Part shown: positions 1 through 9,186 of the stretch, one piece after another | How positions within the stretch are numbered: position 1 is the stretch's first letter | How the letters are laid out: every line of letters starts with the position of its first letter | NCBI RefSeq assembly: GCF_900188455.1 | Contig: NZ_FZOL01000027.1 | Location: forward strand, 1 to 64,000 | Direction: 5' to 3' | Length of the DNA: 64,000 bases | DNA from: Pseudomonas japonica | GTDB lineage: Bacteria > Pseudomonadota > Gammaproteobacteria > Pseudomonadales > Pseudomonadaceae | Made by a program: the position numbers and the translations under genes | The notes under the pieces: generated by a model | Database searches by the model: none | Told to the model about the DNA's origin: nothing | What the model saw: only the letters and a program-made list of their open reading frames with translations

Positions 1-13
1 GCATTCGACCCTG

Positions 14-52
14 GGCTATCTACCGCCCAACCGGTATGAGCGGCAGATAGCC
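14..52. other. Long hairpin at left edge
   Basis: GGCTATCT-a-CCGC at 14-26 pairs with GCGG-c-AGATAGCC at 40-52, a 12-bp stem with one internal mismatch and a 13-base loop. No T-tract follows on either side, so it may be a terminator of a gene outside the window or part of a repeat. Only the symmetry is certain. Confidence 0.5.
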
Positions 53-115
53 TGAGCTCCCACATTGCGGTGTCCGGAAAAAGTTGACCAGCTCAGGGTT
101 GTCAGCCTTTGTTTT

Positions 116-358
116 TTCGGCGATGTATCGCGGGGAGGCTGTCAGGTTCGGCTCGGTACCGCGTCGTACCAACAAGGCGGACAACCATGGCCTGTCAGGC
201 ATAGGTACGTTGCAACAAATGTTGGAGCGGATTCATCCGCGATGCGCCGCGCGGGCGGCGCTCGATCTTCAGAGCGCTGCAAGCCTCAAGACAGGCACCT
301 GGCGGCCTTGATGCGTTCCCCCCGACAAGCCTTCGAAGATATGCAGATCCCCATGCAC
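116..358 (-). repeat. Half copy of REP-containing mosaic repeat
   Basis: Read on the minus strand, this stretch matches the left half of the long inverted-repeat elements at 9187-9560 and 59516-59970, from the outer arm to the CCCCGCGAT centre. Its REP core is GAGCGGATTCATCCGCGATG, where the other copies have GAGCGAGCGTGCTCGCGATG. The inner palindrome has changed on both sides, so the hairpin is kept. The rest of 1-424 contains no convincing gene. Confidence 0.75.
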
Positions 359-376
359 ATTGCGCCAGGCCAGACA

Positions 377-409
377 GCGAACCACGTCCGCGCTCGAAAC
401 GTGGTTCGC
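377..409 (-). terminator. Hairpin downstream of catA
   Basis: A perfect 11-bp stem (GCGAACCACGT / ACGTGGTTCGC) with an 11-base loop lies just after the catA stop codon. It is the likely 3' end of the phenol operon transcript, although no U-tract follows. It could instead be a processing or stability stem. Confidence 0.45.
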
Positions 410-424
410 CCACCGCAGGCGCGA

Positions 425-1360
425 TTAGCTCTCCAGCACGCGCAAGCGCGACTTGCGCACCTGCTCGACAGGATCAGCGCTCGGCTGCAGGGTGAAGTCG
501 AACACAATCTCGGCGAAACGCCCGGCTACGCCATGCTGCGCCGCACGGGCGGCATCGTCGCTGAAGGTGATGCTGGCGATCAGCTCGTCACGGGTGGCAT
601 AGGCGAAGTCGTCATGCAGGTAGGGATCGCCGTCGAGGTTGATCTGCGTGGTCAGATGACGGTGATCCGGCGCCGAAATGAAGAAGTGGATATGCGCCGG
701 GCGCTGGCCGTGACGCCCCAGCTGGTCGAGCAGTTGCTGGGTCGGGCCATCGGGCGGGCAACCGTAGCCGGACGGCACGATGCTGCGCAGGCGGAAGTGC
801 CCCTCGGCATCGGTGACGATGCGCCGCCGCAGGTTGAAGGGCGACTGGCTCGGGTCGAAGTAGGAGTAGGTGCCGGCGGTATTGGCATGCCAGACATCCA
901 CCAGCGCGCCGGCCAGCGGTTGGCCCTCCGCCCCGAGCACCTGCCCGCGCATGAACAGCGGCACGCCGGCGTCCTGCCCGTCATCCAGGCGGGCCTCCGA
1001 GCCATCCTCCACCAGCGGCGCGCCGGCCACATACAGCGGGCCCTCGATGGTCCGCGGGGTGCCACCGCTGAACCCGGCCTGGGCATCCTGGGCGTCGAGC
1101 AGCAGGTCCAGGTAATGCTCCAGGCCCAGGCCGGCCACCAGCAGGCCGGCTTCCTGGCGCGCGCCGAGGGTGTTGAAGTAGTTGACCGCCTTCCAGAACT
1201 CCTCGGGGCTGATGTGCTCGTCCTCGATGATGTGCACCGCCTCGCGCAGGATGCGGTGGACGATCGCCTTGAGCCGCGGGTTGCCCTCGGCCACCGTGAG
1301 ACCACTGGCCTCCTCCAGCAGCTGCTTGACGTGGGGGGTATGGGAAATGTTCATGCTCAT
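425..1360 (-). CDS. catA: Catechol 1,2-dioxygenase
   Basis: Intradiol ring cleavage of catechol to cis,cis-muconate in the cytoplasm, first step of the ortho (beta-ketoadipate) route. The 311-residue length is normal for the family. The four Fe(III) ligands are visible: Tyr165, Tyr199 and the PAHIH motif with His223 and His225. An N-terminal helical dimerisation domain precedes the beta-sandwich core. It is the last gene of the phenol hydroxylase operon, so phenol-derived catechol goes to ortho cleavage, unlike classical dmp operons that continue with a meta-cleavage extradiol enzyme. Its leader has GAGG close to the ATG and a repeated AAC motif next to it, suggesting Hfq/Crc control. An internal ATG at 1354 is an alternative start. 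Confidence 0.97.
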   Translation of the reverse strand: MSMNISHTPHVKQLLEEASGLTVAEGNPRLKAIVHRILREAVHIIEDEHISPEEFWKAVNYFNTLGARQEAGLLVAGLGLEHYLDLLLDAQDAQAGFSGGTPRTIEGPLYVAGAPLVEDGSEARLDDGQDAGVPLFMRGQVLGAEGQPLAGALVDVWHANTAGTYSYFDPSQSPFNLRRRIVTDAEGHFRLRSIVPSGYGCPPDGPTQQLLDQLGRHGQRPAHIHFFISAPDHRHLTTQINLDGDPYLHDDFAYATRDELIASITFSDDAARAAQHGVAGRFAEIVFDFTLQPSADPVEQVRKSRLRVLES

Positions 1361-1370
1361 GATCAGGCCT

Positions 1371-1384
1371 CGTTGTTGTTGTTT
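1371..1384 (-). promoter_or_regulatory. Candidate Hfq/Crc (CA) motif, catA leader
   Basis: On the transcript this reads AAACAACAACAACG and abuts the GAGG Shine-Dalgarno of catA. It contains AAnAAnAA, the known Hfq/Crc target in Pseudomonas. Binding is inferred. Confidence 0.6.
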
Positions 1385-1406
1385 GTGGGTGCTACGAAAA
1401 AAACGC

Positions 1407-2312
1407 TCAGAACGGCAGGGTCAGCTTCAGCCAGTAGGCATCGCCCTCGGCACGGTTGCGCACCGCGGTTTCACGCTGCCACTTGGCGGTCAGGAACCAG
1501 CCGTCGCGACTGGTGTATTTCAGCGAGGGGCCGATGGCGAAGACCCGGCCCTTGTTGTCGTCGATGCGCTCGCCATGCTGGCGGTCGTCGCTGGTCTGGT
1601 AGAGCGCATAGCCGCCAACCCCGACCACCCAGCCATTGCCCAGGCCCCAGCCGAGCGCGTAGTCGGCGTGCAGCTCCTGGCCCGAGCGATAGTCGGTGGC
1701 GCGGTTGCGCAGGTTGAAGTCGTACATGGCCTTGACGTCGATGTTCAGGCCGTCCGGGTCGACATACGACAGCGCGTACACCGGCTCGACCACCCAGTAG
1801 TTGCGCCCGATGTTGGCCAGGTCGCCACGCTCGTACTCGCCGCTGGGCGCGATGAAATCCAGGGCCAGGGTGCTGTGCAGCTTCTCGCTGTGATGGAAGC
1901 CCAGCGCCGGGCCGAAGATGATGTCGCCCAGCCCCTGCTTGCTCTGCGACTGGCCATTGACCTTCACGTCGAGGTCCACCAGCGGGACGATCGCGTGGAA
2001 GGCCAGGCTGGCGCCGAACAGTTGCTGCTCGGTGACCCAGATCAGCCGTGGCGTGAGCGCATTGGCGCGCACCCGGAAATCCACCGGCACCTTGCCGCCG
2101 CGGTTGTCGCGCAGGGTGTCGGCCTCGTAGTGGTTGACGAAGAACTGCGCGTACAGCCCCGGTGGCGGCATCGCCCCGGACATGTAGTTTTCCGCGCCCA
2201 TGGGGTACGACGAGCCGCCCCCTTCCGAGGCCTGGGCCGCGCCGCCCAGCAATGCCAGCAGGCCGACGGCGACGATCACGGGGCGGCAGGCCCTTTCGCG
2301 TGTTGATTGCAT
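1407..2312 (-). CDS. Phenol-degradation outer-membrane channel (SphA/MetA-type)
   Basis: Probable outer-membrane beta-barrel for uptake of aromatic substrates, of the family often annotated as MetA-pathway phenol degradation protein or SphA. The N-terminus is a signal peptide with a Leu/Gly/Ala-rich core ending near AQA. The mature part alternates hydrophobic and polar residues with many aromatics and ends in LKLTLPF, the C-terminal aromatic typical of barrels. The ATG at 2312 is preferred over the one at 2318 because the AAAGGTG ribosome site is too close to the latter. It lies between dmpP and catA in the same operon. Transport is inferred from family and context, and specificity for phenol is unproven. 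Confidence 0.85.
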   Translation of the reverse strand: MQSTRERACRPVIVAVGLLALLGGAAQASEGGGSSYPMGAENYMSGAMPPPGLYAQFFVNHYEADTLRDNRGGKVPVDFRVRANALTPRLIWVTEQQLFGASLAFHAIVPLVDLDVKVNGQSQSKQGLGDIIFGPALGFHHSEKLHSTLALDFIAPSGEYERGDLANIGRNYWVVEPVYALSYVDPDGLNIDVKAMYDFNLRNRATDYRSGQELHADYALGWGLGNGWVVGVGGYALYQTSDDRQHGERIDDNKGRVFAIGPSLKYTSRDGWFLTAKWQRETAVRNRAEGDAYWLKLTLPF

Positions 2313-2323
2313 GCACATTCACC

Positions 2324-2338
2324 TTTGTTGTTGTTCTT
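2324..2338 (-). promoter_or_regulatory. Candidate Hfq/Crc (CA) motif, channel gene leader
   Basis: The transcript reads AAGAACAACAACAAA, running directly into the AAAGGTG ribosome site of the channel gene. It contains overlapping AAnAAnAA matches. Confidence 0.6.
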
Positions 2339-2394
2339 GGCGACCGCGCGCGGACCGCGGTCCGGCGGCCCGCGGCGCGGTGTGGCGTGAAGCG

Positions 2395-3456
2395 TCAGAT
2401 ACGTTTGAACAAGGCCGAGCGCGTGCCCTGGCCGGAGCCATCGGCGGCGCTGTAGAAGCGCTCCATGAAGATGTCGCGCTCGAACAGGCGTCCCTGCATC
2501 AGGCTGGTGACGGCCGCGTCGATCATCATCGGCGGGCCGCACAGGTAGGCCTTGTGGCTGCTGAAGCGGCCCTCGAAATGCGCCTTGGCCGCTTCGTGCA
2601 CATAGCCGCGGAAGCCGCTCCAGGCGGGATCGTCCTGCACCTGGCTGAGCGCCGGGACATAGACGAAGTTGGCGTGTTCGCGGGCCAGGCGTTCGAACAG
2701 CTCGCGGTTGTACAACTCGGCCAGGTTGCGCGCCCCCTGGAACAGCACGATGCGCCGCGCGTCGCCGCCCTGCAGCAGGTCGAGAATCATCGACTGCGGA
2801 CTCGACAGGCCCGAGCCACCGGCGATGAAGATCAGGTCGCCCGGCTGCGAGGTGCGCACGAAGAACTGCCCGTACGGCCCGGACAGCGCCAGCGGATCGC
2901 CGACCTGCAACCGCTCGTGGACGAAGCCCGTGACCGCACCGCCCTCGACGTAGCGAATGTGCAGTTCGACCTCGTCGGCCTGGCTCGGTGGATTGGCCAG
3001 GGAAAAGGCCCGCGTGCCCTCGATGCCCGGCAATTGCAGGTTGATGTACTGCCCGGCCTGGAAGGCCATCGGCCGGTCCAGCTTGAGGTGCACGCCCTTG
3101 ATGGTCGGCGACAGGTCGACCAGCGCGGTGACCACCGCGGCGTAGTCCTCGACCGCGTGGCCGAGGAAATCCGGGTCGGCGTCGACATCGGCCTCGATGA
3201 CCATGTCGCTGCGCGGAATCGCACAGCAGGCCAGGACCTTGCCTTCGTCACGCTCCATGTCCATCAGGGCGAACGACGACGCCTCGCCCAGGTCGGCCTC
3301 GCCTTCGAGGACCTGCACCTTGCAGGTCGCGCAGGTGCCGTGGCCGCAGGCAAACGGCAGCCAGACACCCTGGCGCAGGGCGGCCTGGAGGATGGTCTGG
3401 CCCTCCTCCACGGCGATCTGCTCGCCGGTGGGTTCGATGGTGACTTGGTAGCTCAT
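2395..3456 (-). CDS. dmpP: Phenol hydroxylase P5, ferredoxin-NAD(P)H reductase
   Basis: Electron-transfer subunit of the multicomponent phenol 2-monooxygenase: passes electrons from NADH through FAD and a 2Fe-2S cluster to the di-iron hydroxylase. Residues 1-90 form a plant-type ferredoxin domain with Cys37, Cys42, Cys45 and Cys77/78. A flavin domain follows with the RAFSLANPP motif, then the NAD-binding domain with LIFIAGGSGLSSP. The length of 353 is typical. The start has GAGGG upstream and lies 10 bases after the dmpO stop. Unlike its neighbours it has no clear AAnAAnAA leader, so it may be translated by coupling. Confidence 0.96.
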   Translation of the reverse strand: MSYQVTIEPTGEQIAVEEGQTILQAALRQGVWLPFACGHGTCATCKVQVLEGEADLGEASSFALMDMERDEGKVLACCAIPRSDMVIEADVDADPDFLGHAVEDYAAVVTALVDLSPTIKGVHLKLDRPMAFQAGQYINLQLPGIEGTRAFSLANPPSQADEVELHIRYVEGGAVTGFVHERLQVGDPLALSGPYGQFFVRTSQPGDLIFIAGGSGLSSPQSMILDLLQGGDARRIVLFQGARNLAELYNRELFERLAREHANFVYVPALSQVQDDPAWSGFRGYVHEAAKAHFEGRFSSHKAYLCGPPMMIDAAVTSLMQGRLFERDIFMERFYSAADGSGQGTRSALFKRI

Positions 3457-3466
3457 GACAGCGCCC

Positions 3467-3826
3467 TCAATTGCAGGTACCGGCGATGCCGGTCAGGCCC
3501 GGGGTGTTCAGGTGCAACAGGCTCTTGTGGCCGATGCCGTTGCCGGCAAGGCTGGCGTTGGCGTCCGGGGTGAACGGCCGGCCGTCGAGGCGCCAGCTGG
3601 CCGCGGCAAAATCCACCGCGGGCGCATCGGGGTGCTGGGCGATCGATGGCTTGACCACCTGGGCGAGGAAGTCGCCGAACAGCATCGTCGGCGGCAACGG
3701 GAAGGTGAATGGCGCGCAGTACATCAGGTGCTTTTCCCAGCACAGGTACACCAGTTGCGCACCGTTGAACTTGTCCTGGCTGTCCAGGGGCGTGGCGGCA
3801 TAGGCGCCGATAGCGGTCACGGGCAT
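3467..3826 (-). CDS. dmpO: Phenol hydroxylase P4 subunit
   Basis: Small gamma-type subunit of the phenol hydroxylase oxygenase component, about 119 residues as in homologues. It is needed with DmpL and DmpN to form the hexameric hydroxylase. The sequence contains conserved LVYLCWEKHLMYCAPFTFP and PTMLFGDFL segments. The reading frame stays open far upstream over dmpN, but the ATG at 3826 fits the family and has AAGGA plus an ACAAGAACAA leader. It sits between dmpN and dmpP, the standard order. Confidence 0.95.
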   Translation of the reverse strand: MPVTAIGAYAATPLDSQDKFNGAQLVYLCWEKHLMYCAPFTFPLPPTMLFGDFLAQVVKPSIAQHPDAPAVDFAAASWRLDGRPFTPDANASLAGNGIGHKSLLHLNTPGLTGIAGTCN

Positions 3827-3840
3827 GATCTTGTGGTCCT

Positions 3841-3850
3841 TGTTCTTGTC
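3841..3850 (-). promoter_or_regulatory. Candidate Hfq/Crc (CA) motif, dmpO leader
   Basis: The transcript reads ACAAGAACAAGGA, an AAnAAnAA match overlapping the Shine-Dalgarno of dmpO. Confidence 0.5.
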
Positions 3851-3900
3851 GGGTGTCGGGAGCGGGCAGCCAGGCCCGCTCCGGCGGACGGCGGCGAGGC

Positions 3901-5454
3901 TCAGCCGGTCTTGCGCAGGTTCGTCTCGGTCGGGGCCGCGGCATCGGCGGGCTTGCCGGCCTGCCAGTCCTGCCAGCGGCGGTGCTCGGTGGAGCCGAGG
4001 TACTCGAAGTTGTCCTGGCCCGGCGCGATGTTGTAGTAGTCGCGCACGATGCTCTCGACATCGGCGCCGCCGCAGTTGCCCTGGAGGATCTGGTGCACCG
4101 GCAGCCAGGCCTGGATGTACTTGGTCGGCTCGTACTCGAAGATGTCGCAGCAGCCCTGGGAGCAGCAGTGGTAGCGCTCGCCTTCGTGCACCGCGCTGCG
4201 GTGGCTCAGCGTGGTGGGGTCGTCGGCCTCGGTGAACGCCAGCGGGATCTGGCACACCTGGCAGAGCATCGGCAGGGTCGCGTTGTAGAAGCGCTCGCCT
4301 TTTTCCTGCTGGGCCCGCCAGTGCTCGAAGCGTGGCCGGTAGATGCGCTCGAAGGTGTCGGGGTACTTCTCCGACAGCCAGTCCAGCTCCTGGTCGGACG
4401 GCATCCAGGTGTGGAAGTTGGTGGCCTGGGTGTACTGGTAGAAGATCGACCAGGCCTGGTGGCTGACGTGGTCCTTGCCGATGTTGGCTTCCTCGACGTG
4501 CTTCGGCGGGCGGATGCCATAGCGTTCGAGGTCCTTGAACAGGGCGCCGCCGGCGTCTTCGAAGTAGACCTTCCAGGCCTCGGCCCAGGACATGACTTTG
4601 TTCGGCAGCATGTAGTCCATCATCATGCCCACCAGGCTCAGCAGGCGGAAACCGCGCCAGAACCACTTGTCGATCCAGCGCTGGATGATCGGCACGTTGT
4701 CTTCGTGCTGTTCGAGGAGGAACTTGATCACCTCCAGGCCCAGGGTCATGTGCCGGGCCTCGTCGGATTGCGCCGAGAAGCCGAAGGTCACCGTGGCCAT
4801 GTCGCCGTTGTAGGCGGCACCGGACATGAACGGCACGAACAGCAGGTTGGTCAGCACGTACTCGAAGGAGAACGAGATGGCCGTGAGGAATTCGAACGGC
4901 CCGGCGGTGCGCGCATCCTCGAAGAACGACTTGGGCACCGAGAGGAACCAGACCCGGTCGTGCATGTGGGCGAAATCATGCAGGCCGTTGAAGTGCTTGT
5001 TGTAGTGGCTCATCGCATGGATCTGCGTCTGCACGTGGCGCAGTTCGTCGATCGCCTGCATCTGGCAGGCCACCCGCGCCCCGGCCCCGCTGAACTGCCG
5101 GCCGACCCGGGCGAAGCCCTGGTAGGCCTGGTATTCCAGCGGCGTGACCCCGGACAGGAACAGCTTCAGGGCATTGACGTAGCGCGCATCGGAAAGGCCG
5201 GTATGGCCGTTGTTCTGCGAGAACGCATCGAAGATCGCGTAGAGCTTCTTCTCTTTCTCGGCCTGGTACTTCCAGTAGGTGTCCATGGTCAGGCGGAACG
5301 GGTCTTCCCACTTGTCCCAGTCGGTGATCTTGATGCCTTCGAAACGTTCGTGCGGGTAGATGTCCTCGTGACGCTGGTAGCTGGGCTCCCAGTCCAGGTC
5401 GCGGGTCATGCAGCGGTACTTGTCCTTGGCGTTGAGGCGTTTGTTCACGGCCAT
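3901..5454 (-). CDS. dmpN: Phenol hydroxylase P3, di-iron alpha subunit
   Basis: Catalytic large subunit of phenol 2-monooxygenase, inserting oxygen ortho to the phenol OH to give catechol. Length is 517. All six carboxylate and histidine ligands of a bacterial multicomponent monooxygenase di-iron site are visible: Glu107, Glu137 and His140 (DELRH), Glu198, Glu232 and His235 (DEARH). A Cys-rich YHS-like segment follows near residues 415-445. It is the third ORF of the operon, with a short leader carrying ACAACAAGAA and GGAG. Confidence 0.97.
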   Translation of the reverse strand: MAVNKRLNAKDKYRCMTRDLDWEPSYQRHEDIYPHERFEGIKITDWDKWEDPFRLTMDTYWKYQAEKEKKLYAIFDAFSQNNGHTGLSDARYVNALKLFLSGVTPLEYQAYQGFARVGRQFSGAGARVACQMQAIDELRHVQTQIHAMSHYNKHFNGLHDFAHMHDRVWFLSVPKSFFEDARTAGPFEFLTAISFSFEYVLTNLLFVPFMSGAAYNGDMATVTFGFSAQSDEARHMTLGLEVIKFLLEQHEDNVPIIQRWIDKWFWRGFRLLSLVGMMMDYMLPNKVMSWAEAWKVYFEDAGGALFKDLERYGIRPPKHVEEANIGKDHVSHQAWSIFYQYTQATNFHTWMPSDQELDWLSEKYPDTFERIYRPRFEHWRAQQEKGERFYNATLPMLCQVCQIPLAFTEADDPTTLSHRSAVHEGERYHCCSQGCCDIFEYEPTKYIQAWLPVHQILQGNCGGADVESIVRDYYNIAPGQDNFEYLGSTEHRRWQDWQAGKPADAAAPTETNLRKTG

Positions 5455-5470
5455 GAGCGGTCTCCAGGTG

Positions 5471-5480
5471 TTCTTGTTGT
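5471..5480 (-). promoter_or_regulatory. Candidate Hfq/Crc (CA) motif, dmpN leader
   Basis: The transcript reads ACAACAAGAA (AAnAAnAA) about 16 bases before the dmpN ATG, immediately ahead of the GGAG ribosome site. Confidence 0.55.
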
Positions 5481-5503
5481 GTGGCTGAAGGTGGGGCGGG
5501 CGG

Positions 5504-5776
5504 TCAGCTGTTCCAGTGCAGGGCGAAGCTGTCGTCTTCCTCCTCGACGTTGCCGCCGAGGGTGATCACGTACATGAGCATTTCCTGGATGTCCCACGGC
5601 TGGCCGGTGATGCGCTCCACCGTCTCGCGGTTGATCACCAGGCGGTCGGCGGCCTCGATGCGGACCATCGACGGCTGCTGCTGCACCCGGGCATGGGGGT
5701 TGTCCTGCTCAATCGCCGCGACGATGGATTGCGCGTAGTCGTTGGCCTGCAGGTTCAGGTAGACGAGGGAGCTCAT
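5504..5776 (-). CDS. dmpM: Phenol hydroxylase P2, effector/coupling protein
   Basis: Cofactorless regulatory protein of the MmoB/DmpM family that binds the hydroxylase and couples electron transfer to oxygenation. It is 90 residues, the family norm, with the conserved LVYLNLQ start, the RIEA and LVINRETVE segments, and an acidic tail. The start codon overlaps the dmpL stop by 4 bases, indicating translational coupling. It lies in the standard K-L-M-N-O-P order. Confidence 0.96.
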   Translation of the reverse strand: MSSLVYLNLQANDYAQSIVAAIEQDNPHARVQQQPSMVRIEAADRLVINRETVERITGQPWDIQEMLMYVITLGGNVEEEDDSFALHWNS

Positions 5777-6768
5777 GCCGCACCTCCGGCCAGGCCGAGT
5801 TTGTTCAGGCGTGCGCCGAAGGCCGCATCCACCTCGGCCAGCGCGTCGCTGCCGGGGGCGATGGCCGCCAGAGGGGCCAGGGCCTCGACGGCGCGGGCGC
5901 GCCAGTGATCGACCCAGGCCTGCACCCGCGTGCGGTTCTCGGCGCTTTCGCCGACCACCGTCTTGACCAGCGCATCCACCCAACGCTGCGACTCGGCGAA
6001 CCACAGGCGCATGAACTCGGTGAGCATGCCGACCTGCCCCGCACCGGAGGCCATCAACTGTTCGTCGAAACGCTGGAACATCAGCGGGTACAACAGGCCG
6101 TCGCTGACCAGGTTCTGCGCCACCGCCAGCTCGAACCAGTCACGGATTACCAGGCTGTCTTCGACATAGCGGCGCAGGCCTTGCCAGGCCGGTTCGTTCA
6201 GCCACTGCTGCTTGGCCTCGGCCAGCAGCTGCACGTCGCCGCCATCGAGCAGCATGCCGATACGCGTCAGGTACTGGGCGATGCCCAGGCGGTCCATGGC
6301 CTGGAACATGTGCATCTGGGTGACGCTGGTGCCGAAGCCGTCAGCGGCGATGTTGCTGTTGTTCATGTTCGCGCCCAGCTCGGCATGACGCAGGGGCAAC
6401 AGCAGTCGGGTGATCAGCTCGCGGTGCTGCGGCGACAGGCTGGCGAGCATGTCGCGCTTCTCGCAGAAGGCGTAGTCGTGCTCGGCGTTCTCCTGCATCT
6501 TCGCGCGGGCCTGGACATAGGCGCCGTAGTAGTACTGGCGGGGGTCGCTGACGCTGTACCAGTCGGCCATCACCACCGCGGTGCGAGTGGCGTCGTTGAG
6601 CAGCTTGTCCGGTTGCCACAGCGGCCGGTAATGGAAGTTGGTGGCGGCCTCGATGTCGAAGCTGGCCTCCTGGTAGCGGCTGGCGACCTTGTCACCGAAG
6701 CGTCGACGGGTATGACTGAAGGTATTGCGCAGCGTCTCGACGGTGGCCGTCTTGATCTCGATACTCAT
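5773..6768 (-). CDS. dmpL: Phenol hydroxylase P1, beta subunit
   Basis: Structural beta subunit of the hydroxylase, a ferritin-like helical fold without the metal ligands. Length is 331, as in DmpL. It contains the ATNFHYRPLWQP and NNSNIAADGFGTSVTQ segments characteristic of the family. Second gene of the operon. Its leader has AAAACAACAAC followed by AGAGG. Confidence 0.96.
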   Translation of the reverse strand: MSIEIKTATVETLRNTFSHTRRRFGDKVASRYQEASFDIEAATNFHYRPLWQPDKLLNDATRTAVVMADWYSVSDPRQYYYGAYVQARAKMQENAEHDYAFCEKRDMLASLSPQHRELITRLLLPLRHAELGANMNNSNIAADGFGTSVTQMHMFQAMDRLGIAQYLTRIGMLLDGGDVQLLAEAKQQWLNEPAWQGLRRYVEDSLVIRDWFELAVAQNLVSDGLLYPLMFQRFDEQLMASGAGQVGMLTEFMRLWFAESQRWVDALVKTVVGESAENRTRVQAWVDHWRARAVEALAPLAAIAPGSDALAEVDAAFGARLNKLGLAGGAA

Positions 6769-6784
6769 GCAAGGCGTTCCTCTA

Positions 6785-6795
6785 GTTGTTGTTTT
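6785..6795 (-). promoter_or_regulatory. Candidate Hfq/Crc (CA) motif, dmpL leader
   Basis: The transcript reads AAAACAACAACTAGAGG, an AAnAAnAA match adjoining the ribosome site. Confidence 0.6.
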
Positions 6796-6807
6796 CGGGC
6801 AAGGCGG

Positions 6808-7062
6808 TCATTGCGCGCTGGCGCTTTCGCCATAACGCCAACGCTGCGCGTCGGCATCGAGGGCGGCGCACATCCGTTCATCCATGTGTTGAACTTTGTA
6901 TTGTTCGCAAAACACCGCGAAGGCTGTTTGCGGCAGCACCAGTTCGACATACAGCTCGGGATAACCAATGGCGAAATCGAATTCGACGAATGCCGCCTTC
7001 GCGTCACTGCGAACACGTACATAGCGAGGCAGTTGATTGAAGACATCGTTGTTTGCAGACAT
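6808..7062 (-). CDS. dmpK: Phenol hydroxylase P0, assembly subunit
   Basis: Small accessory subunit (84 residues) thought to help iron incorporation or assembly of the oxygenase. The sequence has the conserved RYVRV, VEFDFAIG and MDERMCAALD motifs of the family. The ATG at 7062 has GAGG at the right distance. An in-frame TTG further upstream lies inside the sigma-54 promoter and can be excluded. First gene of the operon, about 37 bases after the predicted transcription start. Confidence 0.95.
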   Translation of the reverse strand: MSANNDVFNQLPRYVRVRSDAKAAFVEFDFAIGYPELYVELVLPQTAFAVFCEQYKVQHMDERMCAALDADAQRWRYGESASAQ

Positions 7063-7084
7063 GCCCGGAGCCTCTGTCACTGCT

Positions 7085-7096
7085 GTTGTTATTGTT
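7085..7096 (-). promoter_or_regulatory. Candidate Hfq/Crc (CA) motif at start of operon mRNA
   Basis: AACAATAACAAC lies at the extreme 5' end of the predicted sigma-54 transcript, ahead of dmpK. It is an AAnAAnAA match. Confidence 0.5.
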
Positions 7097-7108
7097 GCCA
7101 GGGACTTG

Positions 7109-7124
7109 AGCAACAACGATGCCA
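7109..7124 (-). promoter_or_regulatory. Sigma-54 promoter of the phenol operon
   Basis: The minus strand reads TGGCATCGTTGTTGCT: TGGC at -24 and TTGC at -12 with exact consensus spacing. Predicted start is near 7099. This is the promoter type a DmpR-family activator requires, and it points into dmpK. Confidence 0.88.
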
Positions 7125-7144
7125 ATGCCGTTTCAGGCGCCAGA

Positions 7145-7195
7145 AATTTTTATAAAATCCTTTAAAAACAAACAGATATATAAAACCATGGGCTA
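7145..7195. promoter_or_regulatory. AT-rich bend region, possible IHF site
   Basis: An AT-rich run (TTTTTATAAAATCC, TATATAAAACC) lies between the sigma-54 promoter and the upstream activator sites. In related promoters IHF binds here to loop the DNA. No unambiguous IHF consensus was identified, so this is inference from position and composition. Confidence 0.3.
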
Positions 7196-7244
7196 TTCAT
7201 CCGGCATTTACCATGCCTGCTCGACAGCCGCCGACATGGGCGAT

Positions 7245-7296
7245 TTGATTATTTGATCAATGCTTGGAAGGCAAGTTGATTAAATGAATAATCGAA
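7245..7296. promoter_or_regulatory. Upstream activator sites for the DmpR-type regulator
   Basis: Two inverted repeats: TTGATTATTTGATCAA at 7245-7260 and TTGATTA-N6-TAATCGAA at 7276-7296, centres about 33 bases (three helical turns) apart. They lie roughly 145-195 bases upstream of the predicted start, and both carry TTGAT/ATCAA half-sites like those of the DmpR/XylR family. Divergently placed before the regulator gene, they may also affect its own promoter. Confidence 0.7.
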
Positions 7297-7451
7297 GGCA
7301 CTCCGAAAGTTAACGCCATGCCGATAGTTGGCCAATTCCTTGCGTCGTCCGATGAATATGCACATATCCAAAGTTCCACCCGTGCATTACCATTCGAGCA
7401 GCCGTGTGCCGCCTGGCCGGGTAACTCCCGACCCGCGCGTTTTCCCCCACC

Positions 7452-7459
7452 AACAAGAA
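7452..7459 (+). promoter_or_regulatory. Candidate Hfq/Crc (CA) motif, regulator leader
   Basis: AACAAGAA precedes the AAGGGG ribosome site of the phenol regulator, suggesting the activator too is under catabolite repression. Confidence 0.5.
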
Positions 7460-7477
7460 TTCAAGGGGTGCGTCTGC

Positions 7478-9169
<1,692 letters not shown>

Positions 9170-9186
9170 TTGGGGGGGGCTGCTGG

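Noticed and set aside
65..1717. A 550-codon frame on the plus strand
   Set aside because: Antisense to catA and the channel gene, with low-complexity composition. catA on the other strand has all its metal ligands.
7328..7477. 50-residue N-terminal extension of the phenol regulator
   Set aside because: The ATG at 7478 has a good ribosome site and gives exactly the DmpR length and alignment of sensor residues.
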